The position numbers were made by a program, and so were the translations under genes. A DNA stretch of 47,280 nucleotides, taken from DASRDR01 sp044867785. Lineage in GTDB: Bacteria > Methylomirabilota > Methylomirabilia > Rokubacteriales > DASRDR01. Positions within the stretch are counted from its first letter, which is position 1, and the number at the start of each line of letters is the position of its first letter. Below the pieces are notes generated by a model that did not search any database, was not told where the DNA came from, and worked only from the letters and a program-made list of their open reading frames with translations. This document shows positions 26,238 to 35,104 of the stretch, piece after piece. The stretch covers positions 1 through 47,280 of the forward strand of contig JBIOVM010000004.1 in assembly GCA_044867785.1 (NCBI GenBank), in the 5' to 3' direction.

Positions 26238-27419
26238 GTGTCGCTGAGCCTCATCGCGCTGCTCGCATTCCTCAGCCTCGGACTGCCCGACGGCGTCCTC
26301 GGCGTGGCGTGGCCGTCCATGCGACGGAGCTTCGCGCTGCCGATGAGCCAGCTCGGCGTCCTCCTCACCGCCGCCATGGTCGGCTACCTGGCATCGAGCG
26401 TCGCCAGTGGGACGCTGGTCGCCCGCATGGGCCTCGGGCGGGTCCTGGTGGCGAGCAGCGCCGCTACGGCGGCCAGCGCGCTGGCCTACGCGCTCGCCCC
26501 GGGATGGGCCGTGGTCGTCGTGAGCGCCGTCGTGGTCGGCCTGGGGGCCGGGGCCATCGACGCCGGGGTCAACGCGTTCGCGGCGGCGCGCCTCTCGCCC
26601 CGGCTGACGAGCTGGCTGCACGCGAGCTACGGCGGCGGGGCCGCGCTCGGGCCCCTCCTGACCGGCACCGTCCTCGCCACCACCGGATCGTGGCGAGTCG
26701 CCTACGGCCTGATCGGGCTCGTGCTGGCGATGATGACCGTCGCGTTCGCCCGCACCGCCGGCCGTTGGACGGTGGACGCTCAGCCGGCTCGGCCTGCCCG
26801 CACGGCTCCCATGATCACCGATGCGCTCCGGCGGCCGGCGGTCTGGCGGAGCGTCAGCCTCTTCTTTGTCTATGCCGGGCTGGAGGTCGGGATCGGGCAG
26901 TGGGCATACAGCTGGCTCGTCGAGGGGCGCGGCGTCGCGTCGGGCGTCGCCGCCGTCTCGCTCGCCGCCTACTGGGGGAGCCTCACCCTGGGCCGAGTGG
27001 TCCTCGGCGCGCTGACGGGCCGATTCTCCGCGGGGACGCTCCTGCGCGCAAGCCTAGCGGGCGTGTTCCCGGGAGTCCTCGTCCTGTGGGCCGGCGTGGG
27101 TCCGGCGGCAGGCGCGCTCGGCCTCCCGCTGCTGGGCCTCGCCTTGGCGCCGATCTTCCCGCTCCTGATCGCAACCACGCCCGGCCGTGTGGGAGCAGCC
27201 TACGCGACCCACGCGATTGGCTTCCAGGTGGCCGCGTTTTACCTCGGAACCGCAGTCCTTCCAGGAGCGGCCGGCGTCCTGGCCCGCCATCGGGGGCTGG
27301 ACATGCTCGGCCCGTTCCTCTTCGGGACGGCACTCGGGTTGGGCGGGCTGTACGGGCTGGGACCGGGCGGGCGGCGGACGGAGGTTCGGGGCAGAGCCGG
27401 GGCCGCGGTCGAGATCTGA
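26238..27419 (+). CDS. MFS transporter
   Basis: 393 aa from a GTG 10 nt after the lipase stop. Twelve hydrophobic segments with a FucP/YbjJ-like start (LIALLAFLSLGLPDGVLGVAWPSM), loop 2-3 motif VARMGLGRVL and GAGAIDAGVNAFAA in TM4, which is typical of sugar:proton symporters of the FHS family and related exporters. Substrate cannot be told from sequence; location among sugar genes suggests a sugar or polyol. Confidence 0.85.
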   Translation: MSLSLIALLAFLSLGLPDGVLGVAWPSMRRSFALPMSQLGVLLTAAMVGYLASSVASGTLVARMGLGRVLVASSAATAASALAYALAPGWAVVVVSAVVVGLGAGAIDAGVNAFAAARLSPRLTSWLHASYGGGAALGPLLTGTVLATTGSWRVAYGLIGLVLAMMTVAFARTAGRWTVDAQPARPARTAPMITDALRRPAVWRSVSLFFVYAGLEVGIGQWAYSWLVEGRGVASGVAAVSLAAYWGSLTLGRVVLGALTGRFSAGTLLRASLAGVFPGVLVLWAGVGPAAGALGLPLLGLALAPIFPLLIATTPGRVGAAYATHAIGFQVAAFYLGTAVLPGAAGVLARHRGLDMLGPFLFGTALGLGGLYGLGPGGRRTEVRGRAGAAVEI

Positions 27420-27433
27420 TGGCTCGGGACCAT

Positions 27434-27458
27434 CGCCCGGGAACCTGGACCCCGGGCG
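27434..27458 (+). terminator. Hairpin after MFS gene
   Basis: CGCCCGGG and CCCGGGCG, an 8-bp perfect stem with a 9-nt loop, 14 nt after the MFS stop. There is no T-run, so termination is uncertain; it could reduce readthrough into the GMC gene. Confidence 0.4.
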
Positions 27459-27513
27459 CTCGCGTCTAAGCGCCAAGGCCGGTTGAACTCTGTCCCCGCC
27501 AAGGGAGGCGTCG

Positions 27514-29085
27514 ATGAACGAGACGAGCGGCTACGACGTGATCATCATCGGGACCGGCGCCGGCGGGGGCACGCTGGCCCATCGCCTGGCCCCCTCGGGC
27601 AAGCGCATCCTGCTCCTCGAGCGGGGCGACTACGTTCCGCGCGAGAAGGACAACTGGAGCACGCGGGCCGTCAACCTCGAGGGGAAGTACAACACCAAGG
27701 AGGTCTGGCGGACGGCGGACGGCGAGCCGCTCCATCCCCACACGAACTACTGGGTCGGGGGCAACACCAAGTTCTACGGAGCCGCGCTCTTCCGGCTGCG
27801 TCGAGAGGACTTCGGAGAGCTCAAGCACTGGGGCGGGATCTCGCCCGCGTGGCCCATTCGCTACGAGGATCTGGAGCCCTACTATACGCAGGCCGAGCAG
27901 CTCTATCACGTGCACGGCCGGCGGGGCGAGGACCCGACTGACCCACCGGCGAGCGCGCCCTACCCGCACCCCGCGGTCAGCCACGAGCCCCGCATGCAGC
28001 AGCTCCATGACGACTTCGCCCGGCTCGGGCTTCGGCCGTTTCATGTGCCGCTCGGCGTCCTCCTCGACGAGGCGAATCCCCGGAAGAGCCGCTGCATCCG
28101 ATGCGGCACCTGCGATGGCCACCCGTGCCTGGTCTACGCCAAGGCGGACGCCCAGGTCCTCTGCGTGGATCCGGCACTCGAGCACCCGAACGTCACGCTC
28201 CTGACGGGCGCCTACGTCTCGCGGCTCGAGACCAGCCCCTCGGGCCGCGAGGTCACGCGGGTGATCGTGGAGCGCAACGGCACCACCGAAGTCTACTCGG
28301 CCGACGTGGTCGTCGTGGCGGGCGGGGCCATCAACTCGGCGGCCCTCCTGCTCCGGTCGGCCAGCGACAAGCACCCCCGCGGGCTGGCCAACGGCTCGGA
28401 CGTGGTGGGCCGCCACTACATGGGCCACGTGAACTCGGTGCTGATGGCCCTCTCGAAGTGCCCAAACCCGACCATCTTCCAGAAGACGCTCGCGGTGAAC
28501 GACTTCTATTTCGGCTCGCCCGAGTGGGAGTTCCCGATGGGGCACATCTCCTTCGTCGGCAAGCTCGACGGGGCCACGCTCAAGGCCGGCGCCCCCGCCA
28601 TCGCTCCGGGCTGGACCCTCGACCTGATGGCCAAGCACTCGCTGGACTTCTGGCTCACCTCGGAGGACCTGCCGGATCCGAGCAACCGGGTCTCCCTCGA
28701 CCGGGCCGGCAACATCGTCCTGAGCTACCAGCCGAACAACGAGGAAGGCCACACTCGGCTCATCGACGCGCTGAAGCAGCTCATGAAGCAGCAGACCCGT
28801 TGCGCGGTCCACGGTCACGAGTGCCACGAGGGGCTCTTCGCGCGGAGCCTGTACCTCGGCCAGCGGATCCCGCTCGCCGGCGTCGCCCACCAGAACGGAA
28901 CGGTCCGGTTCGGCCGGGACCCGAAGACGTCTGCGCTGGATCAGCATTGCCGAGCGCACGAGGTGGACAACCTCTACGTCGTGGATGCGAGCGTCTTCCC
29001 GTCGAGCGGTGCGGTGAACCCCGCCCTCACCGTGATGGCGAACGCCCTCCGCGTGGGAGACCACCTGCTCGAGCGGCTCCGGTGA
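27514..29085 (+). CDS. GMC-family FAD oxidoreductase with Cys cluster
   Basis: 523 aa, ATG after AAGGGAGG. FAD motif VIIIGTGAGGGTLAHRLA, GGNTKFYGAALFR, FAD/active-site VVAGGAINSAALLL, and C-terminal NLYVVDASVFPSSGAVNPALTVMANALR. It contains Cys194, Cys197, Cys200 and Cys205 (RCIRCGTCDGHPC), which could hold a metal or Fe-S centre as in some membrane-linked glucose dehydrogenases; this is inference. No signal peptide is seen. It probably oxidises a sugar or alcohol and delivers electrons to a carrier, complementing the NAD-linked glucose dehydrogenase upstream. Confidence 0.88.
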   Translation: MNETSGYDVIIIGTGAGGGTLAHRLAPSGKRILLLERGDYVPREKDNWSTRAVNLEGKYNTKEVWRTADGEPLHPHTNYWVGGNTKFYGAALFRLRREDFGELKHWGGISPAWPIRYEDLEPYYTQAEQLYHVHGRRGEDPTDPPASAPYPHPAVSHEPRMQQLHDDFARLGLRPFHVPLGVLLDEANPRKSRCIRCGTCDGHPCLVYAKADAQVLCVDPALEHPNVTLLTGAYVSRLETSPSGREVTRVIVERNGTTEVYSADVVVVAGGAINSAALLLRSASDKHPRGLANGSDVVGRHYMGHVNSVLMALSKCPNPTIFQKTLAVNDFYFGSPEWEFPMGHISFVGKLDGATLKAGAPAIAPGWTLDLMAKHSLDFWLTSEDLPDPSNRVSLDRAGNIVLSYQPNNEEGHTRLIDALKQLMKQQTRCAVHGHECHEGLFARSLYLGQRIPLAGVAHQNGTVRFGRDPKTSALDQHCRAHEVDNLYVVDASVFPSSGAVNPALTVMANALRVGDHLLERLR

Positions 29086-29113
29086 GGCCCCGATCGGGCT
29101 GGAGAGAGCCGAG

Positions 29114-30145
29114 ATGACGACCCGATCGCGGATCACGGTGCTGGGACTCCTCGTCCTCGCCGCCGGGCTGGGGCTCCCCGGGCACGGACCGGACGCGCAG
29201 CCGGCGGGCCTCGTCCGCGCGGTCGATGCCGTCGGGATGACCGTGGCCGACATGGACCGGTCGATCGCCTTCTACCGCCAGGTCCTCGGGTTCGAGACGG
29301 TCTCGGAGGTCGAGGTGTGGGGCGAGGACTATGAGCGACTGCAGGGGGTGTTCGGGCTCCGGATGCGTGTCGCGCGCATGCGTCTGGGCAACGAGGCGAT
29401 CGAGCTGACGGAGTACCTGACGCCCCGGGGGCGGCCGGTCCCCGGGGACTCGCGGAGTCACGACCGCTGGTTCCAGCACATCGCGATCATCGTGAGCGAC
29501 ATGGACCGCGCCTACGCGTGGCTCCGGCAGCACCGGGTCGAGCATGCGTCACCGGCGCCCCAGCGCCTGCCCGACTGGAACCCGAACGCGGGCGGGATCC
29601 GGGCCTTCTACTTCAAGGACCCGGACGGTCACCCCCTCGAGGTCCTCTGGTTCCCGCCGGGCAAGGGCGACCCGAGATGGCACCGGTCCACCGATCGGCT
29701 CTTCCTCGGAATCGATCACACCGCCATCGTGGTAGGCAGCACCGAGGCGAGCCTGGCGTGTTACCGCGACACGCTGGGGCTCCGCGTCGCCGGCGCGAGC
29801 GAGAACTACGGCCCGGAGCAGGAGCGGCTGAACAACGTGTTCGGCGCGCGCCTGCGCATCACCACGCTGCGGGCGCCGGCGGGTCCGGGCGTCGAGTTTC
29901 TCGAGTACCTGACGCCCCGGGACGGCCGGCCGGTCCCGGCCGATACGCGACCCAACGACCTGGTTCACTGGCAGACGACCCTGGCCAGCGACGACGCGGA
30001 GGCCGTGGCGCGCGCGGTGCGCGGGAGCCCCTGCGCCATGCTGTCCCCGAGCGTCGCGGCCCCGCCCGAGCGGGAGCTCGGCTTCACGAAGGGGGTCCTG
30101 ATCCGCGATCCCGACGGCCATACCCTGAAGGTGGTGCAGCCATGA
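29114..30145 (+). CDS. Exported protein with two VOC (glyoxalase-fold) domains
   Basis: 343 aa with a signal peptide (about 1-32, GHGPDAQ). Two successive VOC modules: residues 38-175 (DAVGMTVADMDRSIAFYRQVLGF ... KDPDGHPLEVLWFP) and 196-343 (IDHTAIVVGSTEASLACYRDTLGL ... RDPDGHTLKVVQP). Metal-type His and Glu residues recur in both. VOC proteins include glyoxalases, dioxygenases and antibiotic-binding proteins; the substrate is unknown. An exported tandem VOC protein is uncommon. Its stop overlaps the next start (ATGA). Confidence 0.85.
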   Translation: MTTRSRITVLGLLVLAAGLGLPGHGPDAQPAGLVRAVDAVGMTVADMDRSIAFYRQVLGFETVSEVEVWGEDYERLQGVFGLRMRVARMRLGNEAIELTEYLTPRGRPVPGDSRSHDRWFQHIAIIVSDMDRAYAWLRQHRVEHASPAPQRLPDWNPNAGGIRAFYFKDPDGHPLEVLWFPPGKGDPRWHRSTDRLFLGIDHTAIVVGSTEASLACYRDTLGLRVAGASENYGPEQERLNNVFGARLRITTLRAPAGPGVEFLEYLTPRDGRPVPADTRPNDLVHWQTTLASDDAEAVARAVRGSPCAMLSPSVAAPPERELGFTKGVLIRDPDGHTLKVVQP

Positions 30146-32211
30146 GCCTCGCGTGGGGCCGGGAGATCTGCGGCGACCTGGCGATGGCGGAATCGCGTGA
30201 GTGGCTCTGTACGAACGGGATCGGCGGCTTCGCCTCGGGCACGGTGCCGGGCATCCTCACGCGACGCTATCATGGGCTTCTCGTTGCCGCCCTCAAGCCA
30301 CCGCTCGGGCGCACCCTCCTCGTCGCCAAGGTCGACGAGCAGGTCGAGTACGCCGGCCTCAGCCGTCCGCTCTTCGCCAACCGGTGGGCCGACGGCACCG
30401 TCGACCCATTCGGCCACGCGGACCTCCAGGAGTTCCGGCTCGACGGGACGACCCCGGTCTGGACGTACGCCTGTGCGGACGCGCTCCTGGAGAAGCGCGT
30501 CTTCATGGAGCCCGGTGCCAGCACGACGTACGTCCGATATCGGCTGCTCCGAGCCAGCGAGCCGATGGACGTGGCGATCAAGACGCTGGTTAACTATCGC
30601 GACTACCACGCAACGACACGGGGCGACGGCTGGCAGATGCGCGTGGAGCCAGTGGCGAACGGGCTCCGCGTGGTCGCCTTCGACGGCGCGCAGCCCTTCG
30701 TCGTCCTCGCCGAGGGCGCGGAGACCCGCGCCGCGCACACCTGGTATCACGGCTTTCGTCTGGCCGCGGAGGAGGCGCGTGGCCTCGACGCCTACGAGGA
30801 CCACCTGCACGCCGGGACCCTCCGGGTTCGCCTCGAGCCCGGCGCGGCTCGAACCGTCGTCCTGTCCAGCGAGGCGGCCCCATCGCCGGACGGCGAGGCC
30901 GCGTGGGCGCGGCGCCAGCGGTACGAGGCGGACCTCCTGGCGCGGTGGGAGCACGCGCGGCCAGCCGCAGCGGCGGCGCCCGCCTGGATCCGCCAGCTCG
31001 TGCTGAACGCGGACCAGTTCGTCGTGCGGCGCCCGTTGCCCGACGACCCCGACGGCATGTCGATCATTGCCGGCTACCACTGGTTCGGGGACTGGGGCCG
31101 CGACACCATGATCAGCCTCCCAGGCCTCGTGGTGGCGACCGGCCGTCCCGAGATCGGCCGGCGCATTCTGTCGACGTTCGCCCACTTCGTGGACCGCGGG
31201 ATGCTCCCCAACCGCTTCCCCGACGCGGGCGAGGCGCCCGAATACAACACGGTCGATGCGACGCTCTGGTATTTCGAGGCGATCCGGGCCTATCACGCCG
31301 CCACGGACGATGACACGCTCCTCAAGGAGCTCTTCCCGGTCCTGGAGGACATCGTCGGCTGGCACCGGCGCGGCACCCGCTACGGGTTCGCCGAGGACCC
31401 GGCCGACGGGCTCCTCCGCGCGGGCGAGCCCGGAGTCCAGCTGACCTGGATGGACGCCAGGATCGGCGAGTGGGTGGTGACGCCCCGCACCGGCAAGGCG
31501 GTGGAGATCAACGCCCTCTGGTACCACGCGCTCCGCACGATGGCCGGCTTCGCCCGCCGGCTCGGACAGCCGGCCGACCCGTGGGAGGCGCTCGCCATGC
31601 GGGTGCGGGACGGGTTCGACCGCTTCTGGAACAGAGCGGCCGGCTACTGCTACGACGTCATCGACGGCCCGATGGGGCATGACGACGCGCTCCGGCCGAA
31701 CCAGATCCTCGCCGTGTCGCTGGCCGAGAGCCCCTTGGCGCCCGAGCGGCAACGGCAGGTCGTCGACGCATGCGCGCGCCATCTCCTCACTTCGTTCGGA
31801 CTCCGGAGCCTCGCCCCGAGGCACCCGCAGTACCACGGCGGCTACTGCGGGGGTCCAAAGGAGCGCGACGCCGTCTACCACCAGGGGCCGGCTTGGGCGT
31901 GGCTCCTCGGGCCCTTTGTGCTGGCGCACCTGCGCGTCTATGGCGACCCGGCGGCGGCCCGCACGTTTCTCGAGCCGCTGGCGCACCACCTCGACGACTT
32001 CGGCGTGGGCAGCATCGCCGAGCTCTTCGAGGGCGATCCCCCCTTCCACCCGCGCGGGTGCATCGCCCAGGCATGGAGCGTGTCCGAGACGCTGCGGGCG
32101 TGGACGGAGATCGCACGCGAACGTGCCCGGAGGCCCGCAAGCCCACCGCGGCCCGCGAAGACGGCCAGAACACCCAAAGCTCAAGCGCGGAAAGCGGCGC
32201 GAGCTCGGTGA
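30142..32211 (+). CDS. Amylo-alpha-1,6-glucosidase / glycogen debranching-type enzyme
   Basis: 689 aa, start overlapping the VOC stop. N-terminal domain: EWLCTNGIGGFASGTVPGILTRRYHGLLVAAL, a hallmark of GDE-N. C-terminal (alpha/alpha)6 barrel: IIAGYHWFGDWGRDTMISLPGL with the catalytic Asp, RFPDAGEAPEYNTVDATLWYFEAI, LTWMDARIGEWVVTPRTGKAVEINALWY and GPAWAWLLGPFV. It removes alpha-1,6-linked glucose from glycogen-like glucans in the cytoplasm. The extreme C-terminus is Arg/Lys/Ala-rich. Together with the MGH1-like glucosidase it would supply free glucose to the dehydrogenase. Confidence 0.93.
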   Translation: MSLAWGREICGDLAMAESREWLCTNGIGGFASGTVPGILTRRYHGLLVAALKPPLGRTLLVAKVDEQVEYAGLSRPLFANRWADGTVDPFGHADLQEFRLDGTTPVWTYACADALLEKRVFMEPGASTTYVRYRLLRASEPMDVAIKTLVNYRDYHATTRGDGWQMRVEPVANGLRVVAFDGAQPFVVLAEGAETRAAHTWYHGFRLAAEEARGLDAYEDHLHAGTLRVRLEPGAARTVVLSSEAAPSPDGEAAWARRQRYEADLLARWEHARPAAAAAPAWIRQLVLNADQFVVRRPLPDDPDGMSIIAGYHWFGDWGRDTMISLPGLVVATGRPEIGRRILSTFAHFVDRGMLPNRFPDAGEAPEYNTVDATLWYFEAIRAYHAATDDDTLLKELFPVLEDIVGWHRRGTRYGFAEDPADGLLRAGEPGVQLTWMDARIGEWVVTPRTGKAVEINALWYHALRTMAGFARRLGQPADPWEALAMRVRDGFDRFWNRAAGYCYDVIDGPMGHDDALRPNQILAVSLAESPLAPERQRQVVDACARHLLTSFGLRSLAPRHPQYHGGYCGGPKERDAVYHQGPAWAWLLGPFVLAHLRVYGDPAAARTFLEPLAHHLDDFGVGSIAELFEGDPPFHPRGCIAQAWSVSETLRAWTEIARERARRPASPPRPAKTARTPKAQARKAARAR

Positions 32212-32241
32212 GCCACAACCCTCACGCGAAATCGTGCAGCC

Positions 32242-32787
32242 ATGACGGGCGCGGAGCCACGTGACGTCGTGGCTCCAAGGGGCGACCTGGAGAGACGGAA
32301 CTACGGGCTCGCCCTCGTGGCCGTCACCCTCTGCGCGATCTTGAGTGGCTGCGCGGGGCGAATCACATCAGACCTCCCCGCACACATGATCACGGCCGCC
32401 GACCTCCGTTGCTGCGGAGAGCAAGTGACCGACAATCGCGCCAGGCTTTCGGTGTCTTCCTTTGAGGCCGCCACGAGCACCAAGGAGGCTGCGGGCGGCC
32501 GTCTTTGCCTCGTCGAGGTGGCCGTCTCCGAGAGCCCCCTGCGGCGCGATGCGTTCAGGAGGGCGCCCATCATCGGTCGCGTCGTTCCGGGGGAGAGGCT
32601 CACAGCCCTCGACTTCATCGATCGGCGCTTGCGTGTCCTCGGGCGCGTCGTGTTCGACGGCGGATACTGGCGCAAGGTCCGAGGGCAGCGCAGCGACGTG
32701 GGATGGCTCCCGGCCGCCGAGATTCGAGCGGGCCGCAGCCCGTGCGAGCCGGAAGGTGTCGCCATGGAACGAAGGGCATCCGAATAG
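32242..32787 (+). CDS. Putative lipoprotein with SH3-like domain
   Basis: 181 aa. After a polar start, a hydrophobic stretch ends in the lipobox LSGC (Cys37). The C-terminal part (VAVSESPLRRDAFRRAPIIGRVVPGERLTALDFI then GYWRKVRGQRSDVGWLPAAEI) has the strand pattern of bacterial SH3 domains, which bind peptidoglycan or peptides. No recognisable enzyme motif. Last gene of the long plus-strand run. Confidence 0.6.
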   Translation: MTGAEPRDVVAPRGDLERRNYGLALVAVTLCAILSGCAGRITSDLPAHMITAADLRCCGEQVTDNRARLSVSSFEAATSTKEAAGGRLCLVEVAVSESPLRRDAFRRAPIIGRVVPGERLTALDFIDRRLRVLGRVVFDGGYWRKVRGQRSDVGWLPAAEIRAGRSPCEPEGVAMERRASE

Positions 32788-33304
32788 GAGGCCGGCCGAC
32801 CGTGGTGGCGCGGTGTCTCCTCGAGCCCTGAGCTGGAGCTATGCCGAGGGGAGCGTTGGAGCGAGGGCTCAGGCACGCATGCGTGCCCACTCGATGATCG
32901 AGCGGTGCGAGGTGGACCGGTCCGGGACCGTGACCGCGTCCTACCCGAGCGATGGGGAGAGCCGCCGTCATGGTCCGAGGGTGGTGTGCGCGTCACGCTG
33001 CATCGTTGGGTCTTGGGCCAAGCTAGACGATGGGACGTCTAGACTCTGGGAGAATCGGAGAAAGACCTGCTGCGACTGCAATCTCGGCCCATGCCCAGCA
33101 GCGGCTCCGCGCTGGGCAGGCATGGCAGTGCCCGACTCAAGACGCCCGCCTCGACGGCGGCGACGATCTCAACGGTGACCCGTCGGAGGATGCGCTATCA
33201 CGACCGCCGGGGCCTTGTGGCCGAGCGCCAAGTCGTCGGGGGTGTAGACTCAGTCGCTACTTGACCGATCCAGAAACTGACGTCCGGATGGTGGATTCTC
33301 CAGC
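32788..33304. other. Gene-poor region with two hairpins
   Basis: 517 nt with no supported reading frame. It holds an inverted repeat CTAGACG/CGTCTAG at 33023-33042 (6-nt loop), and GCCCAGC/GCTGGGC at 33093-33117 with an 11-nt loop. The first may end the long plus-strand operon. Part of it resembles sequence near 38340. Confidence 0.4.
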
Positions 33305-33817
33305 TCAGCAACTCTCCGGCCGGTACGGAGCCTGGATCATGTCGCCGACGAAGTCGGGCAACTCTGTGTGTCCCAGCATCTGGCGGACGGCGGCCGCCTC
33401 TCCGGTGTGAAACCAGTAATGGTAGATGTTGCGCAGCAACAGGGTGCCGACGCTCTCGTTCACCGGCGTGCCATCGCGCCGTAAATACGTCTGCAGGATC
33501 TGGGGCGTCAGCGTATCCAAGTACGCGTCAGCCGCGGCGGTCACCGCCTGCCACACGGCCCACATCTCGGCCAAGGGTGGAGTGCTGGCCGGCTGGCCGT
33601 AGCCGACGCGGTCGTTCAGGTGAGGGAACAATAGCTTCTGCTGGGCCAGGCTGACCCAGTAGCGGTGCTCCTGGTTGGCGAGGTGGCCGACCATCCAGCT
33701 CAGCGAGTTCATCGGCAACAGCCGCCGGATTCCGTCTTCCTCCGAGACGCCGTCCAAGCCGCGGGCAAATTCCCTGCGGGCAAAGCGCAACTGGCTGACG
33801 AGCAGATGCGGTGCCAT
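33305..33817 (-). CDS. DinB-like protein
   Basis: 170 aa from the ATG at 33817, 8 nt after TTGGAGG; a start nine codons upstream is less well supported. The helical pattern with NSLSWMVGHLANQEHRYW at about 38 and LLLRNIYHYWFHTGEAAAVRQMLGH near 130 places His residues (HLANQEH; H of YWFH) as the metal triad of DinB/YfiT four-helix proteins. Members are metal-dependent thiol transferases or hydrolases of unknown substrate. Confidence 0.85.
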   Translation of the reverse strand: MAPHLLVSQLRFARREFARGLDGVSEEDGIRRLLPMNSLSWMVGHLANQEHRYWVSLAQQKLLFPHLNDRVGYGQPASTPPLAEMWAVWQAVTAAADAYLDTLTPQILQTYLRRDGTPVNESVGTLLLRNIYHYWFHTGEAAAVRQMLGHTELPDFVGDMIQAPYRPESC

Positions 33818-33853
33818 GCGTGCCTCCAAGGGTATAGACATCATATGCGCTAC

Positions 33854-34050
33854 TTACGGGTACACGACCTCACCGTCGACCATGGTGACCTCGACCCCCA
33901 GGCTGGCCAAGTCATCTGCCGGCACGTGCTCGGGATCCGCGGTGAGGATGACGAGGTCGGCTCGCTTGCCGAGTGTGATCGAGCCGAGGTACGTCGTCAA
34001 ACCCGAGAGCCGCCGCATCGAGCGTGACCGCGGCGAGCGCTGCCTGGACA
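33854..34050 (-). pseudogene. C-terminal remnant of an amidohydrolase
   Basis: On the minus strand, QAALAAVTLDAA in one frame continues as RLSGLTTYLGSITLGKRADLVILTADPEHV...EVTMVDGEVVYP in another, the typical end of an urease-superfamily amidohydrolase (the LGSITLGKRADLV strand and final VxGEVVY). Everything upstream, including the metal-binding HxH and the barrel, is missing and replaced by the DUF4143 remnant. Confidence 0.75.
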
Positions 34051-34051
34051 G

Positions 34052-34640
34052 GCGGGCCAGCTGATCCACGCGATGCCGGCTCGCTCGACCGCGAGTCGTC
34101 CCGGGCGTCGCCGACGAGGAGCGGCCGATACTCCGGGAAGCGACGCGTGAACTCGAGAAGCCCACGCAGGTCGCTCGGCCCGACCGCTCCGGTCTTGACC
34201 TCCACCGCCCACCGCCCCCAGGTCCCATCCAGGACGCCGTCGACCTCCAGAGGCTCCTCGCGCCAGTACGTCACCCGCTGGCCGGCATTCCAGTCGTGGG
34301 CCAGACAGGCGTTCTCGACCCACGCGCCGAAACGCGCCGGGGCGCGCGCGGGCTCCGGCGCGCCCTGCGGGTCGGTGGCGGCCGATGAGCGCCTGGTTCA
34401 ACACCACCAGCTTGGGCGGAGCCGCCCGGCGCCGAAGGGCTCGTCGGTGACCAAGAAGGCCTCCTCCAGCGGCGCCAGATAGTGGGCGATCGTCTCCAGG
34501 GCTCCCCGCTCCACGAGCTGGCCCCGGATCTGCGTTCCCCCCGGCGCCCGAGCCGCCCGCGCGACGGTGCCTCTCGCGCGAAGACCGGGTCCGCTGTCGG
34601 GTGCTTCCAACCGGCTCGACCGAGGCCTGAGGTCTCCTGC
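34052..34640 (-). pseudogene. Decayed AAA ATPase (DUF4143) C-terminal part
   Basis: Three minus-strand frames must be joined to read one protein end: TQIRGQLVERGALETIAHYL..EEAFLV, then VVLNQALIG, then FGAWVENACLAHDWNAGQRVTYWREEPLEVDGVLDGTWGRWAVEVKTG...LLEFTRRFPEYRPLLVGDA, then AVERAGIAWISWP. The order matches the second half of DUF4143 ATPases, predicted nucleic-acid or toxin/antitoxin-like ATPases with a PD-(D/E)XK-type end. At least three frameshifts and no Walker region: clearly dead. Confidence 0.8.
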
Positions 34641-34677
34641 CACCACGCTGTCAGGAGGTCACCGCTACGCTGACCCT

Positions 34678-34692
34678 GGTGATGACATCACC
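34678..34692. promoter_or_regulatory. Perfect 15-bp palindrome, probable operator
   Basis: GGTGATG-A-CATCACC, 17 nt before the VOC start and just after a TACGCT box that could serve as a -10 element. The position overlaps the expected transcription start, ideal for repression. The WYL regulator two genes on is a candidate binder. Confidence 0.55.
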
Positions 34693-34708
34693 GGAAAGGG
34701 GAGCAGCG

Positions 34709-35065
34709 ATGGCGCATCCCGTAGTGTGGTTCGAGGTCCTCGGTCACAACGGTGAGCGGCTGCGGCAGTTCTACGGCGGGGTGTTCGGGTGGCGGTTCGA
34801 CGTGGACAATCCCATGAAGTACGGCATGGTCGCCACCGGCGAGCCACGGGGCATCCCGGGCGGGGTCGGCGAGGCCTACCCGGGCGCCCGCCCATGGGTG
34901 ACCTTCTACGTCGAGACGCCCAGCGTCGCGGCCACGCTCGACGACGTCCAGCGGCGCGGCGGCAAGGTCGTCATGCCGAGGACCGCCATGCCCGACGTGA
35001 CGATCGGCGCCTTCGAGGACCCCGAGGGGCACGTGATCGGCCTCGTCGAGGCCAAGGCGGCTTAG
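34709..35065 (+). CDS. VOC-family protein
   Basis: 118 aa from the ATG after AAAGGGGAG; an in-frame start at 34679 lies inside the palindrome and is rejected. One VOC module: VVWFEVLGHNGERLRQFYGGVFGWRFD, VTFYVETPSVAATLDDVQRRGG and IGAFEDPEGHVIGLVEAK. Typical of small glyoxalase/bleomycin-resistance-like proteins; substrate unknown. Probably co-transcribed with the WYL regulator (39-nt gap). Confidence 0.88.
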   Translation: MAHPVVWFEVLGHNGERLRQFYGGVFGWRFDVDNPMKYGMVATGEPRGIPGGVGEAYPGARPWVTFYVETPSVAATLDDVQRRGGKVVMPRTAMPDVTIGAFEDPEGHVIGLVEAKAA

Positions 35066-35104
35066 CGACACGCGCGGCGCATCCGCCGTGGCAGAATCGC
35101 GGCG

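Noticed and set aside
29965..32184. 739-codon open frame on the minus strand
   Set aside because: Antisense shadow of the debranching-type enzyme.
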